Source of the DNA: CAIKMD01 sp963740675
GTDB lineage: Bacteria; Pseudomonadota; Alphaproteobacteria; ATCC43930; CGMCC-115725
Assembly (NCBI GenBank): GCA_963740675.1
Contig: CAVUFS010000009.1
Location: 270,073-334,072, forward strand
Direction: 5' to 3'
Length of the DNA: 64,000 nucleotides
The first letter of the stretch is position 1, and each line of letters begins with the position of its first letter. The position numbers were made by a program, and so were the translations under genes. This document shows positions 1-11,431 of the stretch, piece after piece. The notes under the pieces were generated by a model. That model had not been told where the DNA came from. It did no database searches and saw only the letters and a list, made by a program, of their open reading frames with translations.

Positions 1-111
1 GCCAATTCGCTCGACGATTTCAGGGACGTTTCGCATCAGCCGATCCTGTCGCCGGCCAACATGAAGACCGGGAACTTGATCTATCCCTATGCGGACGCGA
101 AGAAGCCCTAA
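1..111 (+). CDS. C-terminal 36 residues of an unidentified protein (truncated by window edge)
   Basis: An open frame runs from the first base to a TAA at 109-111 and ends in NLIYPYADAKKP. Only the C-terminal tail is present, with no recognisable domain, so I assign no function. It lies 23 bp upstream of the Rieske oxygenase on the same strand, which suggests one transcription unit. A tail this short cannot be identified by eye. Confidence 0.5.
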   Translation, partial: ANSLDDFRDVSHQPILSPANMKTGNLIYPYADAKKP

Positions 112-134
112 CGAAAACCTTTCGGGGAGCATCG

Positions 135-1447
135 ATGCTGTCGACACAGGACAACGACCTGATCTGCCGCGTCGGGCCGGGCACACCCATGGGCGAGCTG
201 ATGCGGCGCTATTGGATGCCGGCGCTGTTGTCGCGCGAGCTTGCGGCCGATGGCGACCCGATGCGCCTCATGCTGTTGGGCGAGGCGCTGGTCGCCTTCC
301 GCGACAGCAGCGGCAAAGTCGGCATCATCGACCATGAATGTCCGCATCGCTGCGCGTCGCTGTTCTACGGCCGCAACGAAGAGGGCGGTCTGCGCTGTCT
401 CTATCACGGCTGGAAATTCGCGGCCGACGGGCGTTGCCTCGACATGCCGAATGTGCCGTCGCATCTCGACTTCAAGGACAAGATCCGCACCACGGCGTAT
501 CCGACCCTCGAAGAGCGCGGCGGCGTGATCTGGACCTATATGGGTCCGCGCGATGCGAAGACCGGTGCGGTGCCGCCGCTGCCCGATATCCTCGCCAATC
601 TTCTGCCCGAGGATCAGGTCGATTTCACGCTCTTCCAGCGCGAATGCAATTGGCTGCAAGCGCTCGAAGGCGATTACGACACCTCGCATGTCGGCTTCCT
701 GCACGGCGGCAAGCGCACGCTGGCCGATCATCGGCCCGACGATCCGCAGCGTTTCGGCACCATCAATCGCGCACCCACCTACGAGGTGATGGAGCAGGAA
801 TGGGGTGTGACCTACGCCGCGATCCGTCCCGCCGATGACGGCCGCGATTACTGGCGCGTTGGCCAATTCCTTTTTCCCTTCTGGTCGATCACGCCATCCT
901 CGCCGATCACCGAGCGCGTCGGCATGCGCGCCTGGGTGCCGATGGACGACACCCATACGCTGGCCTTCCAGATCCGCCGCAAGGTCGCGGGCACGAAAGG
1001 CGTCGACGGCATGCCGATCCCGATAGTGACTATCTGCCGGATACGACGGATTGGTACGGCCGCTATCGCCTGAAAGTGAATCCGCGCAACGATCATCTCC
1101 TCGACCGCGCGCGGCAGCGCAACGAGAATTACTCCGGCATTATCGGCATCACGCAGCAGGATCAGGCGATCACCGAAAGCATGGGACCGATCGCCAATCG
1201 TGTGAAGGAACATCTCGCCCCGAGCGACCGGATGATCCAAGTCTCGCGCCGATGCCTGATCGAGGCTGCAATCAAGCTGCGCGACGAAGGGATCGCACCG
1301 CCAGGCGCAGAACGGCCCGCGCTCTACGCGCTCGTCGCCGGCGGTTTTTTCCTGACCGCCGCCGGCCGTCATCTGGCGGAAGCCTATGCAGAACAGCTCG
1401 ACGCTTTCCGCGACGCCAACCGCGATCTGCTCGCCGCCGCCGAATAG
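135..1447 (+). CDS. Rieske [2Fe-2S] aromatic ring-hydroxylating oxygenase, phthalate-4,5-dioxygenase-like (frameshifted here)
   Basis: Oxygenase (alpha) subunit of a Rieske non-heme iron enzyme that would hydroxylate an aromatic or related ring with electrons from a separate reductase. The N-terminal Rieske domain has C69-P-H71 and C88-L-Y-H91. The catalytic domain has the mononuclear-iron motif DTSHVGFLH. The frame opened at ATG 135, behind a GGGGAG Shine-Dalgarno, stops at 1073. The conserved continuation (DSDYLPDTTDWYGRYRL onwards) is one frame over, from about 1022 to the TAG at 1445-1447. One missing base near 1020 explains this and restores about 437 residues, close to the 436 of the intact paralogue at 58230-59540. 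No ferredoxin or reductase gene is adjacent. The MFS carrier gene follows after 12 bp, which suggests uptake and oxidation of the same compound. Substrate unknown. Confidence 0.85.
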
Positions 1448-1459
1448 GGGATCTGTCCG

Positions 1460-2804
1460 ATGATGGAGAACGACACCGCGGCGCTCGCCGAACTTCCCGC
1501 CGCGCGCGGCACGACCGGGCAGCCTTGCCCAGCAATGGTATCTCGTCGGCGTGCTGACGGTGATCTACGTCCTCAATTACATCGATCGCGGCGCGCTCAA
1601 CCTTATCGTCAATCCGCTGAAAGAGGATCTGCACATCAGCGACGTGCAGGTCAGCCTGCTGATCGGGCTTTCCTTCGCGGCGCTCTACAGCCTGCTGTGC
1701 ATTCCGGCCGGGTACCTTTCCGACATCATGAGCCGCAAAACCTTGCTCGGCACGGCGATCTGCTTCTGGTCCTGCGCCGCGACGGTGTGCGGCTTTGCCG
1801 GCAATTATGCGCAGCTTTTCGCCGGCCGCATCGGCCTCGGCGTCGGCGAGGCGGTGTTGCCGCCAACAGCCTATTCCTTGCTGCGCGACGGCGTCCGGCC
1901 ACAACATCGCGCGCGGGCCTTCAGCTGCTACCACCTCGGCACCGGGGTCGGGACGGCGCTCGGCGCGCTCATCGGCGGCTCGCTCTTCGCCCTCGGCGCA
2001 GCCGGCGCCTTCATCAATGTGCCGATCCTCTCGTCGCTGCGGCCGTGGCAATTGGTGATCGCGGTGCCCGGCCTCTGCGGCATCGTTCTGTCCTATCTCG
2101 TCTTCACCTTGCGCGAGCCGCCGCGGCCATCGGCCGGGGAGAGCGCCAGTTTCGGCGAGATGTTCCGCTACGTCGCCGACAACCGCCGGCTTTACACGCC
2201 GCTCTTTCTCTCGATCGTCTTTGGCCCCATGGCGGTCTCGGCCTGGGGCGCGTGGCAAGCGGCAGCGATCGGCCGGATCTGGGGCCTGCCTGTGCCGGAA
2301 ATCGGCCATGTCACCGGGCTCTTGGCCCTCTGCGCCCTGCCTTTCGACGCGCTGATCATCGGCTTTCTCATGGACCGCGTGTCGCGCGGCGGCACACGGC
2401 GCGATCGCACCATTTTCCTGGCGATCGGGATCGCCGCGCTCCAGCTCGTGCCGGCGCTGATGATCCTCTATGCGCCGACCATTCCGTGGATGTGGGCAAG
2501 CTATGCCGCATCGATGCTGCTCACCAACGCCAACGGTGTCGCCGGCACCTTGTCGCTGGCCCAGGTGACGCCGGGCCGGCTCATGGGCAAGGTCACGTCC
2601 TTCTATTTCCTGATCGCCAATCTCCTCGGCCTGGCGCTCGGCCCGACGGTGACGGCGCTGGTCGCGGAATGGTTCTTCACCGGCAAGCTCGCGATCGTTG
2701 GCGCCATGACCTGGTGCTATCCGCTGCTGACCGTGCTCAACCTCCTTTGCCTCGCGATCTTCGCGCTGCGGCTCAAGCGCTGGCAGGTCGGACGTGCATC
2801 CTGA
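1460..2804 (+). CDS. MFS transporter, probably for an organic acid or aromatic compound (frameshift near the N-terminus)
   Basis: Inner-membrane 12-TM carrier of the major facilitator superfamily. The loop 2-3 signature GYLSDIMSRKTLL is present, and the typical first-helix start (AQQWYLVGVLTVIYVLNYIDR) is readable. The in-frame GTG at 1551 gives only 417 residues and cuts into TM1. Upstream, that frame stays open and carries the expected residues back to about 1520, but it has no start codon. The ATG at 1460, just after the Rieske gene, is in another frame. One extra base near 1515-1525 joins them. Family members often carry organic acids or aromatic compounds, which fits the neighbouring oxygenase, but the substrate is inference. 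Confidence 0.8.
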
Positions 2805-2835
2805 CGAAAGCGGGACGGCGCCCTAGATTAAGGGC

Positions 2836-4865
<2,030 letters not shown>

Positions 4866-4866
4866 C

Positions 4867-5319
4867 ATGCCGCGCCTGTCGCTCGATAGCCCGGTGGGCC
4901 GGCTGACCATCTTCGAGCAGGACGGCGCGATCACGGCTTTGGTCTGGGGCGACAAATCGGCAGGGCCGGTTACGCCGCTGCTGCAAAGCGCCAAGCGGCA
5001 GCTTCTTGCCTATTTCGAGCGCAAGCGGCGAGACTTCGATCTGCCCCTTCTGCCCGAAGGCACCGAGGACGAGAAGCGCATCTGGGCGGCGATGGCCGCG
5101 ATCCCTTACGGCGAGACGCGCTCTTATGGCGAGATCGGCCGCGCCCTCGATATCGAGCCGCGCGTCGTCGGTCAGGCTTGCGGCCGCAATCCGCTGCCGA
5201 TCCTTCTGCCATGCCACCGCGTCACCGGCGCCGACGGCAAGCTTGTCGGCTATTCCGGCAGCGGCGGCATCGAGACGAAGCGGATGCTGCTCCAGCTCGA
5301 AGGCGCGTTATTGATTTGA
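4867..5319 (+). CDS. ogt: methylated-DNA--[protein]-cysteine S-methyltransferase (Ogt/MGMT-like)
   Basis: Suicide DNA-repair protein that moves an alkyl group from O6-alkylguanine to its own cysteine. The active-site block LPCHRV is present with acceptor C116, and the winged-helix DNA-binding region (ETRSYGEIGRALDIEPRVVGQA) precedes it. The ATG at 4867 gives 150 residues starting MPRLSLDSPVGRLTIF. An in-frame GTG at 4858 overlaps the stop of the upstream gene and is an alternative start. There is no AraC-type Ada domain, so this is the constitutive Ogt-like form rather than Ada. It is probably translationally coupled to the DUF255 gene. Confidence 0.9.
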   Translation: MPRLSLDSPVGRLTIFEQDGAITALVWGDKSAGPVTPLLQSAKRQLLAYFERKRRDFDLPLLPEGTEDEKRIWAAMAAIPYGETRSYGEIGRALDIEPRVVGQACGRNPLPILLPCHRVTGADGKLVGYSGSGGIETKRMLLQLEGALLI

Positions 5320-5335
5320 TAGCCCGCTGATTCTT

Positions 5336-5411
5336 TCGTCATTCCCGTGGAAGCGGGAATTTAGAACCGCAGCGAGTTTTTTCCCTGGACCCCCGCTTTC
5401 GCGGGGGTGGC
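5336..5411. repeat. degenerate copy of a dispersed palindromic REP-like element
   Basis: Two hairpins lie between the convergent 3' ends of ogt and a substrate-binding-protein gene. ATTCCCG-(TGGAAG)-CGGGAAT is at 5341-5360 and CCCCCGC-(TTTC)-GCGGGGG at 5390-5407. The second hairpin is identical to that in the copies at 9784-9846 and 25589-25651, and the first is diverged. It may also act as a bidirectional terminator. Confidence 0.7.
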
Positions 5412-5426
5412 GGTGTTAGTACCCCG

Positions 5427-6404
5427 TCACTTCGTCGCGGCTTTGTAGTAGCTCAGATCGTAGAAATCGCGCGCGTTCAGCTTCTTCTTCGGCTCGGCGT
5501 ATTCGCCGCGCAGCTTGACCACCGTCGCGACGCCGAGCGGATCGATCTTCGCCGTCGGCGAGCCGATGCCACCTTTGCCGGCGGTGTCGCGATAGATGTC
5601 GGCACCTTGCTGCGGCGACAGGCCTTGCGTGTTCTTCACTAGCAGATCGATCGCCTCGGCTTTATGCGAAGCATCGAACAGCCACATCGAGCTTTTGACA
5701 TAGGCGCGGATGAAGGCGACCAGCGTGTCGCGATGCTGCGCCGCCCAGGCACGGCGCGCAAAACCGGCGCTCGCCTGATAATGCGGGAAGAGCTTGCGCA
5801 TATTGCCGAGATTGACCGCGCCTTTGCTGAGCGCGATCGAATTGAATGGGCGGTTGAGGCCCGCGGCTTGCGCCTTGCCGCCGGTAATCGCATCGAGCCG
5901 CGCCTGCGACGAGCCCACCGCGAGGATATTGTAATCGCCTTGCTTGAGTTTGTGCCGCTCGAGCGCGCTATAGAGCACAAAAGCAAAACCGGTATTCGAG
6001 GCGTCGACCGCAAGCGTCTTTTCCTTCATGTCCTCGATTTTCTTGATGTCGGGCGAGGCAATGAATTGTAGCGCCAATTGCTCGCCGCCCATGAAGGCAA
6101 AGAGATCGGTCGGCTGCTGGACGTCGTTCGAGCCCTGGCCGGCATCATAAGCGACGACATTGTCGAACGCGGTCAGACCGAGATCGGCTTTGCCGCTCAT
6201 CATGTTGTTGATCTGCTCGACCGAGCCGCGCACAGGGTTGAAATGCACGTCGAGTTTCTCGCGGGCGAAGAAGCCCTCGTTTTGCGCGATCAGCAGCACC
6301 CAATTGGCGCCGGGAAAGAAGCTGACTTCCAGCTTGGTTTGCGCCACGGCGGGCGCGGCGACGGCCATCGCGCCGGCGATCAGGGTCACGAGCAACTTAT
6401 GCAT
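5427..6404 (-). CDS. ABC transporter substrate-binding protein, NMT1/SsuA-like
   Basis: Periplasmic solute-binding protein with a type-2 periplasmic-binding fold. The N-terminus (MHKLLVTLIAGAMAVAAPAVAQ) is a Sec signal peptide with an A-x-A cleavage site. The mature region opens LEVSFFPGANWVLLIAQNEGFF and contains NNMMSGKADLGLTAFDN, as in NMT1/THI5/SsuA-like proteins. I chose ATG 6404 over a TTG at 6413 because it gives a standard signal peptide. It is the last gene of a leftward operon with two exported amidohydrolases. No permease or ATPase gene lies nearby, so it either serves a transporter encoded elsewhere or acts in sensing. Ligand unknown. Confidence 0.85.
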   Translation of the reverse strand: MHKLLVTLIAGAMAVAAPAVAQTKLEVSFFPGANWVLLIAQNEGFFAREKLDVHFNPVRGSVEQINNMMSGKADLGLTAFDNVVAYDAGQGSNDVQQPTDLFAFMGGEQLALQFIASPDIKKIEDMKEKTLAVDASNTGFAFVLYSALERHKLKQGDYNILAVGSSQARLDAITGGKAQAAGLNRPFNSIALSKGAVNLGNMRKLFPHYQASAGFARRAWAAQHRDTLVAFIRAYVKSSMWLFDASHKAEAIDLLVKNTQGLSPQQGADIYRDTAGKGGIGSPTAKIDPLGVATVVKLRGEYAEPKKKLNARDFYDLSYYKAATK

Positions 6405-6452
6405 GGGATTCAAACCTTCTTCGCTTGTCTCAAATGTCAGGCTTTGAGGATC

Positions 6453-7517
6453 TCAGGTGTTAGCCAGACGCGGCACGAGTCGCTTGGCATTGCCGGCATG
6501 GATCGCCGCAAGATCTTTCGCCGACAAGCCACGTTGATCGAGCGCATCGAGCTGGTCATTGGCGAAATAGGGGAAGTCCGTGCCGTAAGTGATGTTCGTC
6601 ATCGGCGCGAGCTTCGTCAGCGCGGCGAAAGACGGTGCCGCCGTGACGTTGACGGTGTCGTAATGCAGCCGCTCCAGCTCAGCCATCACGCCGTTCGGCG
6701 CGATATCGTGAATGTTCTTCGCCGTCTTGAAGAACGCGTCCATGCGGCCGGCGATATAGGGCGTCGCACCGCCGCCGTATGAGAACAGCCATTTGATATC
6801 GCGGTAACGCACAAGCGCGCCATTCGCGAGCAAGCTCATCACCGCGCGCGTCATGTCGAAGGTCACTTCGCCGACAGCCGGATTGACGTTCGGCCCGACT
6901 TTCAGCGCGCCGCAGCAATCGGGCACCGGCCCGTGGAAGAACACGACGGCTTTGCGCCGGTTCAGCTCTTCCCAGAGCGGATTGTAATAAGGATCGCCCG
7001 GATAGCGGCCATTGGCGCTCGATTGAATACCGATGCCGTCGGCATGCACCTGGTCGAGCGCGTATTCGGCCTCTTTCAACGAGCTGTCGACATCGATCAT
7101 GTTGAGCGGCGCGAACAGGCCGAAACGGCCCTTATGATCGCTCATCATCTTCGCCGCGAAATCGTCGCAAGCGTGAATGACGTTGGTCGCCTTCTGCGCA
7201 TCGATACCCCAGAAGCCTTCGCGGATCGAGGCGAGCGACAGCATCGCCGTCTGCACGCCGCCGCGATCCATCTCGTCGAGCGCGACTTGCGGCGTCCATC
7301 CTGCGATGCGCGGATCGGGCGCGGCGTGATGCGCGTCGCCCCAATCCTGCGACAGTTTCAGGTATTCGGGCGCCCAGAAGTGGAAATGCGTGTCGATGAC
7401 GCCGTGGTGCTTGGCGGCAGGCTTTTTGGTTTGCGATTGAGCCAGGCCAGCCACCGGCAGCGCCATCGCGGCACTCGCCGCCGCGACCGCGGCCATGAAT
7501 TCACGCCGTGATGTCAT
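6453..7517 (-). CDS. Tat-exported amidohydrolase, ACMSD-like (amidohydrolase_2)
   Basis: Metal-dependent TIM-barrel hydrolase or decarboxylase related to 2-amino-3-carboxymuconate-6-semialdehyde decarboxylase. The N-terminus carries a twin-arginine motif (TSRREFM) before a hydrophobic, alanine-rich stretch ending GLAQS, so the folded enzyme is predicted to reach the periplasm. Metal-ligand motifs are DTHFHFWAP near the mature N-terminus, FFHGP mid-barrel and the late aspartate in YGTDFPYF. It is 354 residues with ATG at 7517. It lies 18 bp downstream of a clear paralogue (7536-8633) and 48 bp upstream of the substrate-binding-protein gene. Reaction and substrate are not known. Periplasmic location is inferred from the signal. 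Confidence 0.85.
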   Translation of the reverse strand: MTSRREFMAAVAAASAAMALPVAGLAQSQTKKPAAKHHGVIDTHFHFWAPEYLKLSQDWGDAHHAAPDPRIAGWTPQVALDEMDRGGVQTAMLSLASIREGFWGIDAQKATNVIHACDDFAAKMMSDHKGRFGLFAPLNMIDVDSSLKEAEYALDQVHADGIGIQSSANGRYPGDPYYNPLWEELNRRKAVVFFHGPVPDCCGALKVGPNVNPAVGEVTFDMTRAVMSLLANGALVRYRDIKWLFSYGGGATPYIAGRMDAFFKTAKNIHDIAPNGVMAELERLHYDTVNVTAAPSFAALTKLAPMTNITYGTDFPYFANDQLDALDQRGLSAKDLAAIHAGNAKRLVPRLANT

Positions 7518-7535
7518 GCTTTAAGCCTTCGCTCC

Positions 7536-8633
7536 CTATGCCTTCGCGAGCCGCGGGATCAGCCGCTTGGCATTGCCCGACAGGATCGCCGCCTGATCCT
7601 TCGGCGAGAGATGCCGCCGATCGAGATCGTCGAGCTGGTCGTTGTTGAAATAGAAGTAATCCGTACCATAGAGGATGTTCGCGATCGGCAGGAATTTCAT
7701 GATCGCCGCCATCGACAATTCATTCGTCACGTTGACGGTATCGACATGGAATTTCTTAAGCTCGTTGTAGACACCCTGCGGCGCGATCTCGCGGGCGTTC
7801 TTCATCTTCTCGATGAAATTGTTGATGCGGCCGGCGACGAAAGGCAGCGTGCCGCCGCCATAGGCGATGATCCACTGGATATTTGGATATTTCTGCAACG
7901 CGCCGCTGGTCAGCAGGCTGGCGCAAGTGCGCGTCACGTCGAAGGTCACTTCGACGACCGAGCCGAACATGCCGGGCCCATCCTTGATCGCCGAGCAGCA
8001 GGCATTGTTCGGGCCGTGCACGAAGACGACCGTCTTGCGGCGATTGAGCTCTTGCCAGATCGGGTCGTAGCTCTCGTCGCCGAGATAGACCCCGTTATAG
8101 CTCGATTGCAGCCCGATGCCGTCGGCATGCGCCTGATCGAGCGCGTATTCGGCATCTTTCAGCGAGCTGTCGGCATCGAGCATGTTGAGCGGCGCGAAAA
8201 GACCGAAGCGGCCCTTGTGGTCTGCGACGGTTTTCGCACCGTAATCGGCACAGGCGCGGCAGACTTTGGACGCTGCGGGCGCATCGAGACCCCACATGCC
8301 TTGGCTGATCGAGGCGAGCGACAGCATCGCGGTCTGCACGCCGGCGCTGTCCATCTCGGCGAGCGAGACTTCGGGCTTCCAATTCTGCATCTGGGGCGCA
8401 TGCGGCACATGATGCGCGTCTTCCCAATCGTCCTGCGCCTTCAGATATTCCGGTGCCCAGAAATGATGATGGACATCGATGACGCCGTGATGTTTCGGTT
8501 TTGCCGCCGCCGCAGGTTGCTGGGCCTGCTGGCCGAAAGCGAGACCTGAGGCCATTGTTGCCGCGGCACCGGCCGCCGCGAGCCCGGTCAGGAACGCACG
8601 GCGTGACGCCGCATCGCTAAAATGCTCTGTCAT
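7536..8633 (-). CDS. Tat-exported amidohydrolase, ACMSD-like (tandem paralogue)
   Basis: Same architecture as the gene downstream: a twin-arginine signal (ASRRAFLTGLAAAG), then DVHHHFWAPEYL, FVHGP and YGTDYFYF metal-site motifs. The two proteins align along their full length (for example the HADGIGLQSS and EEAEYALDQ-like blocks), which indicates a tandem duplication. ATG 8633 is chosen over upstream in-frame codons because CGGGAGGACATC directly precedes it, a strong Shine-Dalgarno, and because the Tat motif then falls near residue 11. It is the first gene of the operon 8633-5427. The promoter should lie in the 131-bp gap shared with the divergent quinone oxidoreductase gene. Confidence 0.86.
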   Translation of the reverse strand: MTEHFSDAASRRAFLTGLAAAGAAATMASGLAFGQQAQQPAAAAKPKHHGVIDVHHHFWAPEYLKAQDDWEDAHHVPHAPQMQNWKPEVSLAEMDSAGVQTAMLSLASISQGMWGLDAPAASKVCRACADYGAKTVADHKGRFGLFAPLNMLDADSSLKDAEYALDQAHADGIGLQSSYNGVYLGDESYDPIWQELNRRKTVVFVHGPNNACCSAIKDGPGMFGSVVEVTFDVTRTCASLLTSGALQKYPNIQWIIAYGGGTLPFVAGRINNFIEKMKNAREIAPQGVYNELKKFHVDTVNVTNELSMAAIMKFLPIANILYGTDYFYFNNDQLDDLDRRHLSPKDQAAILSGNAKRLIPRLAKA

Positions 8634-8764
8634 GATGTCCTCCCGTGATCGCCACTTAGCTGGGCTTGGGCGCCACTTTGCCGATCTTTGCCCGGCGTGA
8701 CAAGGTTTTGATTGATCACTAGATTTTGCGGTCGCAACGCTGCGCGACAAGCAAGGAGGCGCCG

Positions 8765-9736
8765 ATAACTCACGCAATCCGCATCCACAAGACCGGCGGC
8801 CCCGAGGTTCTCACCTGGGAAGAAGTTCAGATCGGCAAACCCGGCCCGGGTGAGGCCCGCATCCGCCAGACGGCGGTCGGTCTCAATTTCATCGACACCT
8901 ACAATCGCAGCGGCATTTACGCGGTGCCGATGCCCACCGTGCTGGGCAACGAGGCGGCAGGTGTCATCGAAGAGCTCGGCCCGGGCGTTACCGATCTAAA
9001 AGTCGGCGACCGCGTCGCTTACGGCAACGCGCCCATCGGCTCCTATACCGAGGCGCGACTTATCCCGGCGGGCCGGCTGGTAAAGCTTCCCGACGGCGTC
9101 AGCGACCAGCAAGCCGCCGCGATCATGCTCAAAGGTCTCACGGCCTGGTACCTGCTGCGCCAGACTTATCGCGTGAAGCCGGGTGAGACGATCCTCTTCC
9201 ACGCCGCTGCCGGCGGCGTCGGCTCGATCGCCTGCCAATGGGCCAAGCATCTCGGTGTCACGGTGATCGGCACCGCCAGCACCAGCAAGATGCCGCTCGC
9301 GACGCAGAACGGCGCGACGTATGTCATCGATTACACGAAGGAAGATTTCGTCAAACGCGTGGTCGAAATCACCGAGGGCAAGAAACTGCCCGTGGTCTAT
9401 GACAGCGTCGGCAAAGACACCTTCATGAAATCGCTCGACTGCCTTGCGCCGCTCGGTTTGATGGTGTCGTTCGGGCAAAGCTCGGGCCTGGTCGAGCCGT
9501 TCAGCGTCAACATCCTGACGGGCAAGGGCTCGCTCTATGTGACACGCCCGACCCTGGCGCATTACGTGCCGACGACCGAGAAGCTACGCAACGCCGCGAA
9601 AGAGATGTTCGATCTCGTCGCCGCCGGCGTGCTGAAGATCGATATCGGCCAGACCTATCCGCTCAAAGACGCGGCCCAAGCCCATCGCGACCTCGAGGGC
9701 CGCAAGACGACAGGGTCGACGGTATTGATGGTTTAG
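8765..9736 (+). CDS. qor: NADPH:quinone oxidoreductase, zinc-free MDR family (apparent ATA start)
   Basis: Medium-chain dehydrogenase/reductase of the Qor (zeta-crystallin) group, which reduces quinones with NADPH. It has the N-terminal GroES-like domain (HKTGGPEVLTWEEV), the Qor segment NRSGIY, and the Rossmann glycine motif HAAAGGVGSIACQWAK. No zinc-ligand cysteines are seen. The start is odd. AAGGAGG at 8753-8759 is ideally placed for a start at 8765, and family alignment expects a start there (THAIRIHKTGGPEVL), but the codon is ATA. The alternative is a TTG at 8726, which adds 13 unlikely residues. I report the Shine-Dalgarno-supported position. A miscalled base (ATG read as ATA) is plausible. 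Confidence 0.85.
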   Translation: MTHAIRIHKTGGPEVLTWEEVQIGKPGPGEARIRQTAVGLNFIDTYNRSGIYAVPMPTVLGNEAAGVIEELGPGVTDLKVGDRVAYGNAPIGSYTEARLIPAGRLVKLPDGVSDQQAAAIMLKGLTAWYLLRQTYRVKPGETILFHAAAGGVGSIACQWAKHLGVTVIGTASTSKMPLATQNGATYVIDYTKEDFVKRVVEITEGKKLPVVYDSVGKDTFMKSLDCLAPLGLMVSFGQSSGLVEPFSVNILTGKGSLYVTRPTLAHYVPTTEKLRNAAKEMFDLVAAGVLKIDIGQTYPLKDAAQAHRDLEGRKTTGSTVLMV

Positions 9737-9743
9737 AGAGAGG

Positions 9744-9884
9744 GCTGTCAGCTTCCAGCTTTTAGCGCATCGCCCTCTCAGCCGTCATGCCCGCGAAAGC
9801 GGGCATCCAGCCGATGCCTATGGACCCCCGCTTTCGCGGGGGTGACGAGGATAAAGCAACGCAGAAAAGCTGAGAGCTGACGGC
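9744..9884. repeat. REP-like palindromic element inside a larger inverted repeat
   Basis: The 63-bp core at 9784-9846 runs from GTCATGCCCGCG to GCGGGGGTGAC. It has two hairpins, TGCCCGC-(GAAA)-GCGGGCA and CCCCCGC-(TTTC)-GCGGGGG, whose arms are also complementary to each other. The core is flanked by an imperfect 20-bp inverted repeat, with left arm at 9744-9763 and right arm at 9865-9884. It sits between the convergent ends of qor and rho and probably terminates both. Confidence 0.75.
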
Positions 9885-9906
9885 TGAGAGCCAGTAGCTT
9901 TCCGGT

Positions 9907-11164
9907 TTACGTATTCATTGCCTCAAAGAAATCGGCGTTGTTCTTCGAGTGCTTGAGCTTCTCGATGAGGAATTCGAGGCCGTCGGTCGGGCCCATCGGG
10001 CTCAAGACGCGGCGCAGCACCCACATCTTCGAGAGCGTGCCTTTCTCGACCAGCAGCTCTTCCTTGCGTGTGCCCGATTTGGTGATGTCGAGCGCGGGGA
10101 AGGTGCGCTTGTCGGCGATCTTACGATCGAGCACGATTTCGGAATTACCCGTGCCCTTGAATTCTTCGAAGATCACTTCGTCCATGCGCGAGCCGGTATC
10201 GATCAGCGCCGTCGCGATGATGGTTAGCGAGCCGCCCTCTTCGATATTGCGCGCCGCGCCGAAGAAGCGCTTCGGCCGCTGCAACGCATTGGCGTCGACG
10301 CCGCCGGTCAGCACCTTGCCGGATGACGGCACGACCGTGTTGTAGGCGCGGGCAAGCCGGGTGATCGAAATCCAGCAGGATCACGACGTCGCGCTTGGCC
10401 TCGACGAGGCGCTTGGCTTTCTCGATCACCATCTCGGCGACTTGGACGTGGCGTATCGCCGGCTCGTCGAAGGTCGATGAGACGACCTCGCCTTTCACCG
10501 TCCGCGCCATGTCGGTGACTTCTTCCGGCCGCTCGTCGATCAGCAGCACCAGCAGATAGACCTCGGGATGATTGGCCGAGATCGCATGCGCGATGTTCTG
10601 CATCATCACGGTTTTGCCGGTGCGCGGCGGCGAGACGATCAGCGCGCGTTGGCCTTTGCCGAGCGGCGTAACGAGATCGATGACGCGGGTGGTGAGATCT
10701 TTCTTGGTCGGATCGCCGAGCTCGAGGTTGAGCTTCTCGTCGGGATAAAGCGGCGTGAGGTTGTCGAAATTGATCCGATGGCGCAGCTTGTCGGGCTCAT
10801 CGAAATTGATCTTGTTGACTTTCAGCAGCGCGAAATAGCGCTCGCCGTCTTTGGGCGAGCGTATCTCGCCTTCGACCGTGTCGCCGGTGCGCAGGCCGAA
10901 GCGGCGCACCTGGCTGGGACTGACGTAGATGTCGTCGGGGCCGGGCAGGTAATTGGCTTCCGGACTGCGGAGGAAGCCGAAACCGTCCTGCAGCACTTCG
11001 AGGACACCGTCGCCGTAGATCGCCTGGTCCTTGCTCGCGAGCGTCTTGAGGATCGCGAACATCATGTCCTGCTTACGCAGCGAGGACGCGTTCTCGATCT
11101 CAAGCTCCTCCGCGAACGCCAACAGTTCGGGCGGGGTTTTGCGTTTCAGTTCTTGCAAGTTCAT
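9907..11164 (-). CDS. rho: transcription termination factor Rho (frameshifted here)
   Basis: Hexameric RNA-dependent ATPase that terminates transcription. The N-terminus (MNLQELKRKTPPELLAFAEEL) is the Rho N-domain, followed by the RNA-binding domain (DGFGFLRS...GPDDIYVSPSQVRRFGLRTGD). Walker A is PPRTGKT, and EARRNIEEGGSLTI-type motifs follow. The frame from ATG 11164 continues to 10145, but conserved sequence moves to another frame after VVILLD. Plus-strand 10368-10370 reads AAA where AA restores LLDSITRLARAYNT. The total of 1258 bp is 3n+1, matching one inserted base, and corrects to about 419 residues, the normal size. Since rho is usually essential, a sequencing indel in a short homopolymer is likelier than a real mutation. 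The mnmE/mnmG/parAB genes often found beyond rho are absent. Confidence 0.92.
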
Positions 11165-11431
11165 GGAAATAAGGCCTTGGGGGGAAGCAATCGTGGCAGG
11201 AGGGAAAGCGCTCGACCGAGAAACGGTCTACCGGGTGGCCGAGACACGGCCGCGGAGGGCGAATGGCCAATCTGATGACCGAAAGTGCGGCTTCTTCGCG
11301 AGGTCAGAGGAGATTGGAGGCGCCCCGACGGGCACGATCAGAATTACCCGAAAACACGCGTTGAAGTCAAATGGCAAACGCCGGAAAGCGCTCTTGGGGC
11401 GTCGGTGCGAATTTGGGTGATTGCGGAAATA
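11165..11431. other. rho leader / intergenic region, no gene recognised
   Basis: A 267-bp gap between the small membrane-protein gene and rho, both on the minus strand. It probably holds the rho promoter and leader. Long rho leaders are autoregulated in other bacteria, but I see no diagnostic hairpin or small ORF here. No tRNA or sRNA is recognised. Confidence 0.4.

Noticed and set aside
9907..11164. Decayed rho pseudogene
   Set aside because: All Rho motifs are present on both sides of one extra base in a short A-run. An error is far likelier than loss of an essential gene.
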